A DNA stretch of 59,154 nt from RGIG5579 sp045580105 (GTDB taxonomy: Bacteria > Bacillota > Clostridia > Oscillospirales > SIG627), in assembly GCA_045580105.1 (NCBI GenBank), contig JAZNNH010000002.1:1-59154 (forward strand), written 5' to 3'. Below, piece after piece: positions 9,189 to 18,487 of this stretch. Position numbers and translations under genes: made by a program. Under the pieces are notes generated by a model. The model was not told the DNA's origin, did no database searches, and worked only from the letters and a program-made list of their open reading frames with translations. How positions within the stretch are numbered: the stretch's first letter is position 1; every line of letters starts with the position of its first letter.

Positions 9189-10009
9189 AAGACATTACCT
9201 TGGGACAGTATTTCCCCGGCAACAGCATCTTGCACCGCCTCGATCCCCGTATGAAGATTCTTTTGATGCTCTCGTACGTGATCTTGGTCTTTTTTGCAAA
9301 GAATCTGATGTCCTTTGCCTATCTTTCCGTTTTGGTTCTTTTGATGCTGTTTTTTTCCGGCATTTCGACGAAAGTGCTGTTAAAGGGCTTGAAGCCGGTC
9401 GTATTCATTTCGATTTTCACCGCCGTCATTAATTTGTTTTGGACCACGGGCGAAACGCCTTTGGTATCCATTGCCTTCATTCAGATCTATCCGGAGGGAA
9501 TTTGGCGTGCGCTCTTTATGGTCGTTCGTATCATCTCCCTTGTGGCGGGTACCAGCTTACTTTTGACCTATACCACAAGTCCGATGGATTTGACGGATGC
9601 CTTGGAGAGTTTGCTCTCTCCCTTGAAAAAACTTCGCGTTCCGGTCCACGAGTTTGCGATGATGATGTCTTTGGCACTTCGTTTCGTTCCGACCCTCATC
9701 GAAGAAACGGAAAAAATCATCAACGCCCAAAAAGCGCGTGGAGCCGATTTTGAATCGGGCCATCTCTTGCAGCGTGCAAAAGCGTTGGTTCCGATTCTCA
9801 TTCCGCTTTTCATTTCTGCCTTTTCCCGTGCGACGGATTTGGCGGTGGCAATGGAGTGCCGCTGCTACGTGGGCGGGCAGGGAAGAACCCGAATGCGCCA
9901 GATGCATCTTCGTTTGCGTGACGCGATGGTCTTTGCCCTCTTCCTCTTGCTCTTTTTCGGTATTGTGTTTGCGGCAAAAATCCCCCTGTTTTCAGGTGCA
10001 AGCTTATGA
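9182..10009 (+). CDS. ecfT: ECF transporter transmembrane subunit EcfT
   Basis: Membrane scaffold that joins the A1A2 ATPases to exchangeable S-components. The 275-residue protein has several hydrophobic spans in the N-terminal half, then coupling helices containing the conserved small motif NAQKARGADF (about 180-189) and a diverged second motif (ECRCYVGG). No S-component gene is adjacent, which is typical of group II ECF modules that serve S-components encoded elsewhere, such as the one at 42606. Its stop overlaps the truA start (ATGA). Confidence 0.95.
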   Translation: MLKDITLGQYFPGNSILHRLDPRMKILLMLSYVILVFFAKNLMSFAYLSVLVLLMLFFSGISTKVLLKGLKPVVFISIFTAVINLFWTTGETPLVSIAFIQIYPEGIWRALFMVVRIISLVAGTSLLLTYTTSPMDLTDALESLLSPLKKLRVPVHEFAMMMSLALRFVPTLIEETEKIINAQKARGADFESGHLLQRAKALVPILIPLFISAFSRATDLAVAMECRCYVGGQGRTRMRQMHLRLRDAMVFALFLLLFFGIVFAAKIPLFSGASL

Positions 10010-10752
10010 ATCGCGTCATTTTGACCTTGTGCTACGACGGCTCGGATTTTCACGGCTGGCAAATTCAAAATAATGCCGTTACGGTGCAGGGAGAATTAAA
10101 ACAGGCGTTTTTCAAGCTCTTTCAAGCGGACGTTCCGCTTGTCGGTTGCAGTCGAACCGATGCCGGTGTTCACGCCAAGCGCTTTGTTTGTCACGCGGAT
10201 CTTCCGACCTTGTTTCCCTGCGAGCGTTTGCCGCTGGCGCTCAACGCGCTTCTTCCGACAAGCATCGCCGTCTTATCCTGCATCCCCGCACCGGATGGGT
10301 TCCACGCCCGTTTTTCCTGTTTGGGGAAAACCTACCGTTATCGCATCCATAACGCACGCCTGCGCGATCCGTTTCAAGAAAAGAGAGCGTATTTCTTTCC
10401 CAGTCCTTTGAACGCGCAAAGGATGCACGAAGCGGCGCAGAGCTTTGTCGGAGAGCATGATTTTTCTGCTTTTATGGCAAGCGGCTGCGAGGTGAAGGAT
10501 ACCGTTCGCACCATTTCCTCGTGCTGCGTGACTCAAAGCGAAGAGAATATCGATTTTGTGGTTACCGGAAACGGCTTCCTTTATAATATGGTGCGCATTA
10601 TGGTCGGAACGCTCATTTCCCGGGAAATGGGAAAATTAGAACTTGAGATCCCCGAGATTATGGCATCGGGCGATCGAACCCTTGCGGGCATCACGGTGCC
10701 GCCGCAGGGCTTATATTTAGAAAACGTTTTTTATGACGGCTTTGCTGTTTAA
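10006..10752 (+). CDS. truA: tRNA pseudouridine(38-40) synthase TruA
   Basis: Isomerises uridines 38, 39 and 40 in the tRNA anticodon arm. The catalytic aspartate is Asp52 in GCSRTDAGVHAKRF. Length 248 is normal. The ecfA1-ecfA2-ecfT-truA order is common in Bacillota; here the ribosomal genes that often flank it (rplQ, rplM) are absent. Confidence 0.96.
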   Translation: MNRVILTLCYDGSDFHGWQIQNNAVTVQGELKQAFFKLFQADVPLVGCSRTDAGVHAKRFVCHADLPTLFPCERLPLALNALLPTSIAVLSCIPAPDGFHARFSCLGKTYRYRIHNARLRDPFQEKRAYFFPSPLNAQRMHEAAQSFVGEHDFSAFMASGCEVKDTVRTISSCCVTQSEENIDFVVTGNGFLYNMVRIMVGTLISREMGKLELEIPEIMASGDRTLAGITVPPQGLYLENVFYDGFAV

Positions 10753-10790
10753 AGTGTAATTTTCGGATCAAGAATAGATAGGAGATCAGA

Positions 10791-11972
10791 ATGAACCAAA
10801 TGGAAAAGGGTTCGGATACCCGTTCTGAAAAACAGGTCAAAAAGTTTAAACTCTATAAATTGATTTCCATTACCGTTTTGGTACTGTTTTTGCTTTGCGG
10901 TTTGATTCTGTTCAAAAACGACATTACCATTGAAAATCTGCGTTATATGATCAAATATCTGGACTTTTCCACCTCCGGTGCATTTGACGAAGAATTTCAA
11001 GTTCACTATAACGCAAATCCCGACAATCGCTTTTACGTTTTTCGAGGGGACCTTGCCATTGTGAATGAATCGGGGGTTACGCTCTATGACCGTCGCGGCA
11101 GCGCGGTGATGACGGATTCGTTCAGTATGACCTCTCCCGTTGGCGTGTGTGCAGAACGCTATCTTGCCATCTATGACCTCGGCGGTTATCAAGTGAGAAT
11201 TTACAATTCGTTCTCCCTACTGTTCGAAAAAAGCTTTGATTATATGGTGCAATCGGTTTCGGTTAACAAAGACGGTTCGTTTTGCGTTGTGACTTCGGAA
11301 AAGTCTTACCATTCCGCCGTTTTTGTCTACGACCGTGATTTTAGACAGGTTCAGCAATGGTTTTCTGCCGATAAATTTGCCGTTGACGCCCATCTTTCCG
11401 ACGACAATGTTTTGACCGTTTCGACCATCCGTGCACAGGACGGCGATTTGTATGGAGAACTCATCGCGTTCAAAATCGGCAAAAAAGATCCGCTTTATAC
11501 CTATCCCTATCGCGAAAATATGCCGCTTGCCCTCACATCGAAACGAAACCGCGCCGCTCTTATGACCGACGAGAGGATGTATCTTATCAAAGAGGGCGAA
11601 GAAAAAGCCAAGGTGATCTTTCCTAAGGAAAGCTTGGCGCAGATTCGAATGGGGGAAGAACTTCTTTGCGTGGTTCAGAACGAGCTTTCCATCGGCGTAA
11701 ATTTCCGTCTTCGCGTTTTTGATTGGGACGGCACAGAGCTTGCTTCGGAAAAGTTTTCCGTTCAGATTTTGGACGTGCAGATTTGGGAAGATACGGTATA
11801 TGTTCTGACTCACACAGGGCTTTTTGTGATTTCTCCCGGAGAAAAAACAAAAGTATATGAACTGGAAGGAGATTTTTTCCACTTAGGAATCCTTTCCAAG
11901 GACACCGTTGTTCTTTGCTCGGAAACCTCTGCTCAAATTCGATTACTTAATGAAAAAGGAGAAATCAAATGA
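10791..11972 (+). CDS. DUF5711-type membrane-anchored protein
   Basis: A 393-residue protein with a lysine-rich cytoplasmic start, one membrane helix (about residues 27-46), and a long extracytoplasmic part made of short beta-strand-like repeats, consistent with a propeller-like fold. It matches my recollection of the DUF5711 family of Clostridia; no function is known to me. TAGGAGATC precedes the ATG. Gene order truA-DUF5711-cvpA-pgsA, with an ATGA overlap to cvpA, suggests a cell-envelope role, but this is inference. Confidence 0.65.
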   Translation: MNQMEKGSDTRSEKQVKKFKLYKLISITVLVLFLLCGLILFKNDITIENLRYMIKYLDFSTSGAFDEEFQVHYNANPDNRFYVFRGDLAIVNESGVTLYDRRGSAVMTDSFSMTSPVGVCAERYLAIYDLGGYQVRIYNSFSLLFEKSFDYMVQSVSVNKDGSFCVVTSEKSYHSAVFVYDRDFRQVQQWFSADKFAVDAHLSDDNVLTVSTIRAQDGDLYGELIAFKIGKKDPLYTYPYRENMPLALTSKRNRAALMTDERMYLIKEGEEKAKVIFPKESLAQIRMGEELLCVVQNELSIGVNFRLRVFDWDGTELASEKFSVQILDVQIWEDTVYVLTHTGLFVISPGEKTKVYELEGDFFHLGILSKDTVVLCSETSAQIRLLNEKGEIK

Positions 11973-12670
11973 ATATCTTTTGCGACCTTTTGATCCTTGC
12001 CTTTTTTCTTCTTTGTGTTTTTCTCGGTTATAAAAGGGGCTTTATCAAAACCTTCTTCGGCTTTTTCGGTAAGGTGATTGCCTTTGTGCTGACTGCGATC
12101 ACGGCAAAGCCGCTTGCCGGATACGTAAGTGGTCACATTTTCTATCCCTTTCTCAAAGAAAAGTTTCTTGCCGATCTGACCGAAAAGACGGGACAGACGG
12201 TCGCCTCGCTTGATTTTTCCGATTTACCTGAGATTTGTCAGGAGATTTTGGCGCGCTTCGGAACCGATACCGCATCCCTTTCCGAGCATCTTGCAAAGAT
12301 CACGGTTGAGGGCGGCGAAAGCGTTGCGGAAACAGCATCTCTTTGGGTGGTCAAGCCCTTTGCGGACTCCCTTTCCTATTCGGTTTCTTTTTTGGCATTG
12401 TTTTTGCTGTTTTCGATTGCGATTCGTATACTAACCAAGGTTTTGAACTTGGTTTCCAAAGTTCCCGGTTTGAATTTTTCCAATCGCCTTTTGGGCATTG
12501 CGGCAGGTGTTTTGGAAGGTCTGTTGCTATCGGTTTTGATTTCGTTTGTTCTTTCTTTGGCAGAGCCCGCCATTCAAGGAAATGAAAATGAATGGATCCG
12601 CAGTTTTTCTTTGGAACAAACCCATCTTGTGAAATTGTTTGCAAAGTTTAATGTTCTTGGTATTTTGTGA
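11969..12670 (+). CDS. cvpA: CvpA family membrane protein
   Basis: 233 residues with about four membrane spans, beginning DLLILAFFLLCVFLGYKRGF, the typical CvpA start (a G-x-x-[KR]-G-F turn after the first helix). CvpA proteins are needed for colicin V production in E. coli and for envelope functions elsewhere; the molecular activity is not established. It overlaps the previous gene by ATGA and is followed by pgsA. Confidence 0.8.
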   Translation: MNIFCDLLILAFFLLCVFLGYKRGFIKTFFGFFGKVIAFVLTAITAKPLAGYVSGHIFYPFLKEKFLADLTEKTGQTVASLDFSDLPEICQEILARFGTDTASLSEHLAKITVEGGESVAETASLWVVKPFADSLSYSVSFLALFLLFSIAIRILTKVLNLVSKVPGLNFSNRLLGIAAGVLEGLLLSVLISFVLSLAEPAIQGNENEWIRSFSLEQTHLVKLFAKFNVLGIL

Positions 12671-12681
12671 AAGGAACGCAC

Positions 12682-13290
12682 ATGAAAACGCTTCGTTTTA
12701 GAACCAGCCATATTCCCAATTATATCTCTCTGTTTCGCATCGTTTTGGTGCCGATTTACGGCTTTCTCTTTTTCGGCGCATTCAAAACGCCCGAGGGGGT
12801 AGACAATCTCTCAGCCGCCGGCTTTGTCTTTATTCTCGCAGGCATCAGCGACGCGATTGACGGGTATCTTGCCAGAAAAAACAATTGGATCACCGACGTC
12901 GGTAAACTGTTAGACCCGCTTGCCGACAAGCTCTTGGAAGTGGTGGTAACGGTTTGCCTTGCCATCCGATTCGGCGGACCGTTTCAGATTCTTTCCACCA
13001 TTATCATCACAAAGGAAATCGTGATGATCGTCGGTGCGTATCTGATTATGTCCAAAAGTCACGTGTACGTTTCTTCGGTTTGGTGCGGAAAGCTGGCAAC
13101 CATTGTGTGGTACGTTTTGATTTGCGTGGTTCATTTTTTCCAAGACGTAGCGCGGATTGACGCTCTTTGCAACGGGCTTTGCATCATCTTGATTTTAGTT
13201 ATGATTATGGCATTCGTGATGTACGTGTTCAATTATGCCTCTCAGATTCAGAGCACAAAAGATGCCATTATAAAGGAAAAGAAGAAATAA
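12682..13290 (+). CDS. pgsA: CDP-diacylglycerol-glycerol-3-phosphate 3-phosphatidyltransferase
   Basis: Makes phosphatidylglycerol phosphate from CDP-diacylglycerol and glycerol 3-phosphate in the membrane. The CDP-alcohol phosphotransferase motif D-G-x2-A-R-x8-G-x3-D-x3-D is present as SDAIDGYLARKNNWITDVGK followed by LLDPLADK (residues about 55-83). The ATG at 12682 is chosen because AAAGGA lies 6 bases upstream; an in-frame GTG at 12667 overlaps the cvpA stop but lacks a ribosome site. 202 residues. Confidence 0.93.
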   Translation: MKTLRFRTSHIPNYISLFRIVLVPIYGFLFFGAFKTPEGVDNLSAAGFVFILAGISDAIDGYLARKNNWITDVGKLLDPLADKLLEVVVTVCLAIRFGGPFQILSTIIITKEIVMIVGAYLIMSKSHVYVSSVWCGKLATIVWYVLICVVHFFQDVARIDALCNGLCIILILVMIMAFVMYVFNYASQIQSTKDAIIKEKKK

Positions 13291-13319
13291 TCTGTAACGT
13301 AAGAAAGTCGGGTTAAACC

Positions 13320-15596
13320 ATGAAGTTATGTTCTCGCTGTAAACAGCGTCCTGCTGTGATATACATTAATAAGATCCAAGATAACAAGGTCACCTCAGAG
13401 GGACTTTGTATCCGCTGTGCCAAGGAAATGAAGATTATGCCCCTTGCCGAGCAAATGGAAAAAATGGGCATTCGGGATGAAGACGTTGAACTTTTGGAAC
13501 AGCAAATGGGTCAAATGATGGAAGGGTTGGCAGATTCGGATGCCACCGGCGCACCTGCCATGGACCTTTCCTCTCTGTTCGGTTCGGTGTTGCCACCGGT
13601 TCCTTTAGAAAAAGAAGAACAAAAAGAAGAGAAAAAAGAAAAAGGCGATAAGAAGAGCAAAAAGTACGGGAAAATGCTGGATGGATATTGCCTGAATTTA
13701 ACCGCCAAAGCTTCTCGCGGAGAGCTGGATCGCGTCATCGGCAGAGAAATGGAAATGGACCGCGTGGTTCAGATTCTTTGCCGCCGTCAGAAAAACAACC
13801 CTTGCCTCATCGGTGAGCCGGGCGTTGGCAAAACCGCCATTGCCGAGCTTTTGGCGCAATCCATTGTCGATCGAAAAGTTCCCGTGCGCTTGATGGACAA
13901 GGAAGTCTTTCTCTTGGATTTGACGGCTCTTGTTGCAGGAACGCATTTTCGCGGCCAATTTGAAAGCCGCGTCAAGGCGCTTGTGGAAGAAGTCAAAAAG
14001 CAGGGCAACATCATTCTTGTAATCGATGAGATTCACACCATCGTCGGGGCAGGGGATTCGGAAGGCGGTATGAGCTGCGCCAATATTTTAAAGCCGGCAC
14101 TCTCGCGCGGCGAAATCCAGATCATCGGTGCGACCACCCTTGCCGAATACCGCAAATACATTGAAAAAGATCAGGCACTGGAGCGCCGCTTCCAACCGGT
14201 TATGGTAGAAGAGCCGAGTGTTCAGAAAACCATTCAGATTTTAAAAGGCGTCAAGAATCATTACGAAACCTTCCACGGCTTGCGCGTTCCTGAGTCGATT
14301 TTGCGCACAACCGTGGTTCTTTCCGAACGCTATATTACCGACCGCTTCTTGCCCGACAAAGCAATCGATATTTTGGATGAAGCTTGCGCGAAAAAGGCCA
14401 TTTCCAGCGACGTAATCAACCGAATTGACGCACTGGCAAAGGAACTGAATCAAATGCGCGAGGAGCGCGAATTTTTGGAGGCCGAAAGCAACCCCGATGA
14501 TTCCACCTATGCCCGTCTTGCGGAAATCAAGGTGATGCTGCTTCGCAAGCAGGAAGAGTTTGATGCTCTTTCCCGTCAGCGCGACGGAATTTTTCTCGAT
14601 ATTGAGGATATTGCCAAGGTCATCGAATCTTGGACGGGTATTCCTGCCGCCAGCATCTCGGAAAACGAATTTGACAAAATTGCAGGGCTGAAAGAATCCC
14701 TTTCGCGCCATATTATCGGGCAGGATCAGGCGGTCAATGCCGTTTGCCGCGCCATCAAGCGAAACCGCGCAGGAATCAGCGTCAAGCCCAAGCCCGCCAG
14801 CTTCATTTTTGCCGGACCTACGGGTGTGGGCAAAACGGAACTTGTAAAGCTGCTTGCCTCGCATTTATTCGATTCTCCCGAATCCTTGATTCGCTTGGAT
14901 ATGTCAGAGTTTATGGAAAAACACGCGGTATCGCGCATCATCGGCTCTCCTCCCGGCTACGTCGGATACGACGATGCCGGACAGTTAACGGAAAAGATCC
15001 GACGCAAACCCTATTCCGTGATCTTATTTGACGAGATCGAAAAAGCGCATCCGGACGTTTTGAACATCCTGTTGCAGGTGCTTGACGACGGAAAGATTTG
15101 CGATGCCCACGGAAAAGAAATCAATTTTGAAAATACCGTGATTGTGATGACCACCAATGCCGGAAGTCAGGTTCGCTCCGGCGTTACGGGCTTTGGACAC
15201 AGTCTTGACGAGGCGCAGGATTCTCGCACGGAGAGAGGACTTGAGGCCTTTTTGCGTCCGGAATTTTTAAATCGTGTGGACGAGATCATCACTTTCCGCA
15301 AGCTCTCTCGCGAAGATTTTCTCAAAATTGCCGAATTGCGCCTTGCTGAATTGAAGGCGGCAATGGAAGAAAAGGGACTTGTTCTGACGTATGACCAAGC
15401 GGTTCTGGAAACGGTTGCGAAAGAAAGCTTCAGCGAAAAATACGGAGCCCGTCATATGGCACGCTTTTTGCAAACTCACGTGGAAGATCCCATTGCAGAC
15501 AGGATCGTTTCCGATCGTGACAGAACCATCCGCGCGGTTCGTCTTTTCGTGTCGGATGGAGTCATCAAAACAGAACTTAATAAAGAGGAAGTATGA
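13320..15596 (+). CDS. Clp/Hsp100 AAA+ ATPase with N-terminal McsA-like zinc ribbon
   Basis: A 758-residue two-ring unfoldase. Residues 4-33 form a CxxC-x22-CxxC zinc ribbon (C4, C7, C30, C33) like that of McsA, and a charged linker (about 95-118) follows. The usual Clp_N repeat domain is absent. D1 has Walker A GEPGVGKT (165-172) and Walker B VIDEIH; D2 has GPTGVGKTE (near 500) and LFDEIEKAHPD. A short middle domain lies between. A VTGFG loop near residue 625 is where ClpC-type proteins carry the ClpP-binding [LIV]GF tripeptide, so docking to ClpP is plausible. No ctsR, mcsA or mcsB is nearby. Its stop overlaps the next gene (ATGA), a P-type ATPase-like pseudoenzyme. Confidence 0.88.
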   Translation: MKLCSRCKQRPAVIYINKIQDNKVTSEGLCIRCAKEMKIMPLAEQMEKMGIRDEDVELLEQQMGQMMEGLADSDATGAPAMDLSSLFGSVLPPVPLEKEEQKEEKKEKGDKKSKKYGKMLDGYCLNLTAKASRGELDRVIGREMEMDRVVQILCRRQKNNPCLIGEPGVGKTAIAELLAQSIVDRKVPVRLMDKEVFLLDLTALVAGTHFRGQFESRVKALVEEVKKQGNIILVIDEIHTIVGAGDSEGGMSCANILKPALSRGEIQIIGATTLAEYRKYIEKDQALERRFQPVMVEEPSVQKTIQILKGVKNHYETFHGLRVPESILRTTVVLSERYITDRFLPDKAIDILDEACAKKAISSDVINRIDALAKELNQMREEREFLEAESNPDDSTYARLAEIKVMLLRKQEEFDALSRQRDGIFLDIEDIAKVIESWTGIPAASISENEFDKIAGLKESLSRHIIGQDQAVNAVCRAIKRNRAGISVKPKPASFIFAGPTGVGKTELVKLLASHLFDSPESLIRLDMSEFMEKHAVSRIIGSPPGYVGYDDAGQLTEKIRRKPYSVILFDEIEKAHPDVLNILLQVLDDGKICDAHGKEINFENTVIVMTTNAGSQVRSGVTGFGHSLDEAQDSRTERGLEAFLRPEFLNRVDEIITFRKLSREDFLKIAELRLAELKAAMEEKGLVLTYDQAVLETVAKESFSEKYGARHMARFLQTHVEDPIADRIVSDRDRTIRAVRLFVSDGVIKTELNKEEV

Positions 15597-18235
15597 ATTT
15601 ACTGGAAGTCAGCTTGGATAAACTGCGCTCCATTTTAGGGACTGATTTGGAGCGCGGGCTTACCGCAGAACAGGTGCTACGCAATCGTCGGGAATTCGGC
15701 GAAAACGTTCTCTTTGAAAAAAAGAATACGCTCTTGGATCTGGTTAAGAAGATTTTTGGGGATATGATGATGATCCTCTTTCTTTTGGTGTGCTTTTTTG
15801 ACTTTTTGGGAACCGGTGACTACGCCTCTCTTTTTGCTATGATTGCGGTTGCAATCCTGTATTCCGTGTTTGTTTTGGGGACGCATTTTTACTGCCGCAG
15901 GGTGCAAAAAAAGATCGAAAAATTTTCCAAATGCAAATATCACGTTCGCCGTTCGGGATGCGTGCGTTCGGTTGCCAAAAGCGAATTGGTTCCGGGCGAT
16001 CTTTTGCTTCTTGAAAAAGGCGACGTTATGCCTTGTGACGGCATTATCCTCAAATGCAGCGGGCTGAAAATTTTGGAAGCCAGCGTGACCGGCAGACGTG
16101 TTCCCGTTTTTAAGCGAAGCCATCAGGAAGTCGAAGAGGAAGAAAGCGACTATCCGTATTTTGAGTGCATCCTCTTTGCCGGAAGCGTCATTCTTCACGG
16201 CAGTGCCAAGGTGTTCGTTTGTAACACCGGACTTGATATTTTCGACAATGAAAATTTCACCATTATCCGTCAGAACAGCACCGTTCCCCGCATTTATCAG
16301 ACTGCGATGGAATTGAAAAAGCAGATCTTCTTGGTTTGGGTGATTGCTTGCTTTTTCCTCTTTGCTTGGGGGGTATTTCGCGGTCAGGATATTTTTGATG
16401 CTTTTTATTACGTTGCCGCGATGGTGATTGCCGCGTTTCCGGATTCCATCGAGCATTTGTGCGATCTTGCCATCGCATATATGGCAAAATGTCTCTTTGA
16501 TGAGGGTGTGATTTTGCGCAATGCCGGTTCGGTTGACCGTCTTTGCGATGCCAACTGCGTTTTTGTCAATTCCAGCGATTATCTCTTTTATGCCCAGCCG
16601 ATCCCGTTTTCCTTTTATTTGGGGGATCAGTATTATGAATTCAAAGAATCCCCGAACCTTGCCGCACCGCTTCTGGAAAATCTGATTTTGGCGCAAAACA
16701 GCAATACCTACTTTGCCGGCAAAAGGGAAGAGCGCCAGGCAGAAAAAGCCATCCTCTCCGCCGCTGCCCGCATCGGCATTCAGAAAACAAGATTGGAGCA
16801 TTCTCATCTTTACGTCAATCGCTATGATTTTGACCCGAAATACGGTTTTTCTTGTGCGCTGACCCTGTTCGAGGGCAAATATCGTCTGATCATTCGCGGC
16901 AATCCCAACTCGGTTCTTGCCGCTTGCACCGAATATTGGAAAGACGGCGAAAGCATTCCGATGAACGAAGCACAGCGTGCATCGTTCCGCGCCAATGCCA
17001 GACATTTGGCAGGGTGCAGTGAAAGAATGTACGCGGTTGCGACGCTCGGCCTTTCTTCTCCCTCCACCGGTGACCAACGCGCCTTGTGTCGAGGAATGAC
17101 CTATCTTGGCATCTTCGGTCTTTCTACCCCCATCAGCGCCGCCGCGGCAAACGCTGTGAGCATTTGTCAAAAATCCGGCGTTCAAACCTATCTTCTAACC
17201 GACGACTATCCGGAAACGGTTGCCGCGCTTTCGAAAAGTGTGTCGATCATCGGTCCTGACGATTATCAATACGCACTCTCTTATCAAACTTACGAGAGAA
17301 TGGATCGCGGTGTTTTTGTTGCCGATATCGAAAAATATAAGGCGTATTGCTCGTTCCCTGTTGAGGAAAAGCAAAGCATCGTGAAATATCACAAGGACAA
17401 CGGAGATATCACAGTTTCTCTTACCGGCGGTCTTTACGATACCCTCCCGCAGATGGAATCGGATATTTCCATTGTCAGTGCGGAGGAAAAACAAAACGCG
17501 GTGCGCTTGAATGCCGATCTTTTGGTCACGCAAAAGAAGTATGAAATCATCCCGATGTGCATCAACTGGGCGAGAATTTTTTATCGCAATATCGTACATA
17601 TTATGCAATATGTGCTTTTGGTTCAGGTTGCCTTGGGACTGTGCGTCTTTATGTGCTTGACCGCTCACGGTCAAACCCCGTTTCATGCGCTGCCGCTGCT
17701 CTTGGCAGGGCTTGGCGCCGTCATTCCGGCGGGGATGAACATTTTCCACCGCAAGCCCGGACCTCATTTGGAGGATAACAAAGGGGTCTTGAAAGACGAT
17801 CGTGTGGCTTCTTTGCAGGTTTTGATTATCATTCCTGCCATCACGGGATTGGCACAGGCGATCGCGATGATGCTTTCGTATCAGATCGCCCTGTTTGCTT
17901 CGGGCGGAGTGGAAACGGCAAGAAACGCCGCTCTTCTCACTTTCATTTTTGCTTCCTATTTTTCCTCCCTTTCGGTAAAATTCGACCACCCTTTGCTGTT
18001 CCGAATCAAGCAATTGGGAAAATCGGAATGGATCACTGCCATCCTTTGCCTTTGCGTGTCCCTCATCATTACGCTCTCACCGGCAAAGCTGCTTTGGCAA
18101 ACCCACGCTTTTGGCTCCGGACTCAGCTTTTGGATTTTGCTGTGGGCGTTTGTAAGCTCCTTGATTCCGGCTTTGATATCCGAGTGGATGAAATTTTTAA
18201 AACGTGATGACTCTGCCCAAGGGCGTGAATCATAA
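15593..18235 (+). CDS. P-type ATPase homologue lacking all catalytic motifs (pseudoenzyme)
   Basis: An intact 880-codon protein with the full P-type layout: N-terminal cation-ATPase segment, about ten membrane spans, A, P and N domains. The catalytic motifs are gone. The A-domain TGES is VTGRRVP (about 167-173). The phosphorylation site DKTGTLT aligns with NSSDYLF, putting Asn326 at the aspartate. The M4 ion-site PEGL is PDSIEHL. KGAP in the N domain is RGNP. TGD is TDD (536-538). TGDGVND is TGGLYDT (611-617). By contrast the P-type ATPase at 52772 keeps every motif. No stop or frameshift interrupts it, and it overlaps the Clp gene by ATGA, so it appears maintained. Transport by phosphoenzyme cycling is not expected; a scaffold, receptor or sensor role is inference. 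Confidence 0.85.
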   Translation: MNLLEVSLDKLRSILGTDLERGLTAEQVLRNRREFGENVLFEKKNTLLDLVKKIFGDMMMILFLLVCFFDFLGTGDYASLFAMIAVAILYSVFVLGTHFYCRRVQKKIEKFSKCKYHVRRSGCVRSVAKSELVPGDLLLLEKGDVMPCDGIILKCSGLKILEASVTGRRVPVFKRSHQEVEEEESDYPYFECILFAGSVILHGSAKVFVCNTGLDIFDNENFTIIRQNSTVPRIYQTAMELKKQIFLVWVIACFFLFAWGVFRGQDIFDAFYYVAAMVIAAFPDSIEHLCDLAIAYMAKCLFDEGVILRNAGSVDRLCDANCVFVNSSDYLFYAQPIPFSFYLGDQYYEFKESPNLAAPLLENLILAQNSNTYFAGKREERQAEKAILSAAARIGIQKTRLEHSHLYVNRYDFDPKYGFSCALTLFEGKYRLIIRGNPNSVLAACTEYWKDGESIPMNEAQRASFRANARHLAGCSERMYAVATLGLSSPSTGDQRALCRGMTYLGIFGLSTPISAAAANAVSICQKSGVQTYLLTDDYPETVAALSKSVSIIGPDDYQYALSYQTYERMDRGVFVADIEKYKAYCSFPVEEKQSIVKYHKDNGDITVSLTGGLYDTLPQMESDISIVSAEEKQNAVRLNADLLVTQKKYEIIPMCINWARIFYRNIVHIMQYVLLVQVALGLCVFMCLTAHGQTPFHALPLLLAGLGAVIPAGMNIFHRKPGPHLEDNKGVLKDDRVASLQVLIIIPAITGLAQAIAMMLSYQIALFASGGVETARNAALLTFIFASYFSSLSVKFDHPLLFRIKQLGKSEWITAILCLCVSLIITLSPAKLLWQTHAFGSGLSFWILLWAFVSSLIPALISEWMKFLKRDDSAQGRES

Positions 18236-18263
18236 ATTCAGTTTGTAGAAAGGAGTAATTGTT

Positions 18264-18467
18264 ATGACTTCTGTAACCAAAGAAAGCATCATCGGCGACA
18301 TCCTTGATGCAGATCAGGGAACCGCTCAGTTCTTCTTTGAAATCGGTATGCACTGCTTGGGTTGCCCTGCTTCCCGCGGCGAATCCATCGCACAAGCTTG
18401 TGCCGTTCACGGAACCGATGCGGATGCTCTCGTGGAAAAAATCAATGCATATCTGGCAAGCAAATAA
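18264..18467 (+). CDS. DUF1858 domain protein (HCP-associated redox disulfide type)
   Basis: A 67-residue single-domain protein with AAAGGAG ahead of the ATG. It carries a CxxC pair in GMHCLGCPAS (residues about 32-41), the hallmark of the DUF1858/TIGR03980 family often found with hybrid-cluster proteins and proposed to do disulfide redox chemistry. No hybrid-cluster gene is present here. It sits 28 bases after the pseudo-ATPase and just before trmK. Confidence 0.85.
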   Translation: MTSVTKESIIGDILDADQGTAQFFFEIGMHCLGCPASRGESIAQACAVHGTDADALVEKINAYLASK

Positions 18468-18487
18468 GTCGGATAGGAGGCACCGCA

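Noticed and set aside
15677..17185. 502-codon open frame antisense to the pseudo-ATPase
   Set aside because: I considered it because the sense product is degenerate. The sense frame still aligns with P-type ATPases along its whole length and is coupled to the Clp gene; the antisense frame has no recognisable domain.
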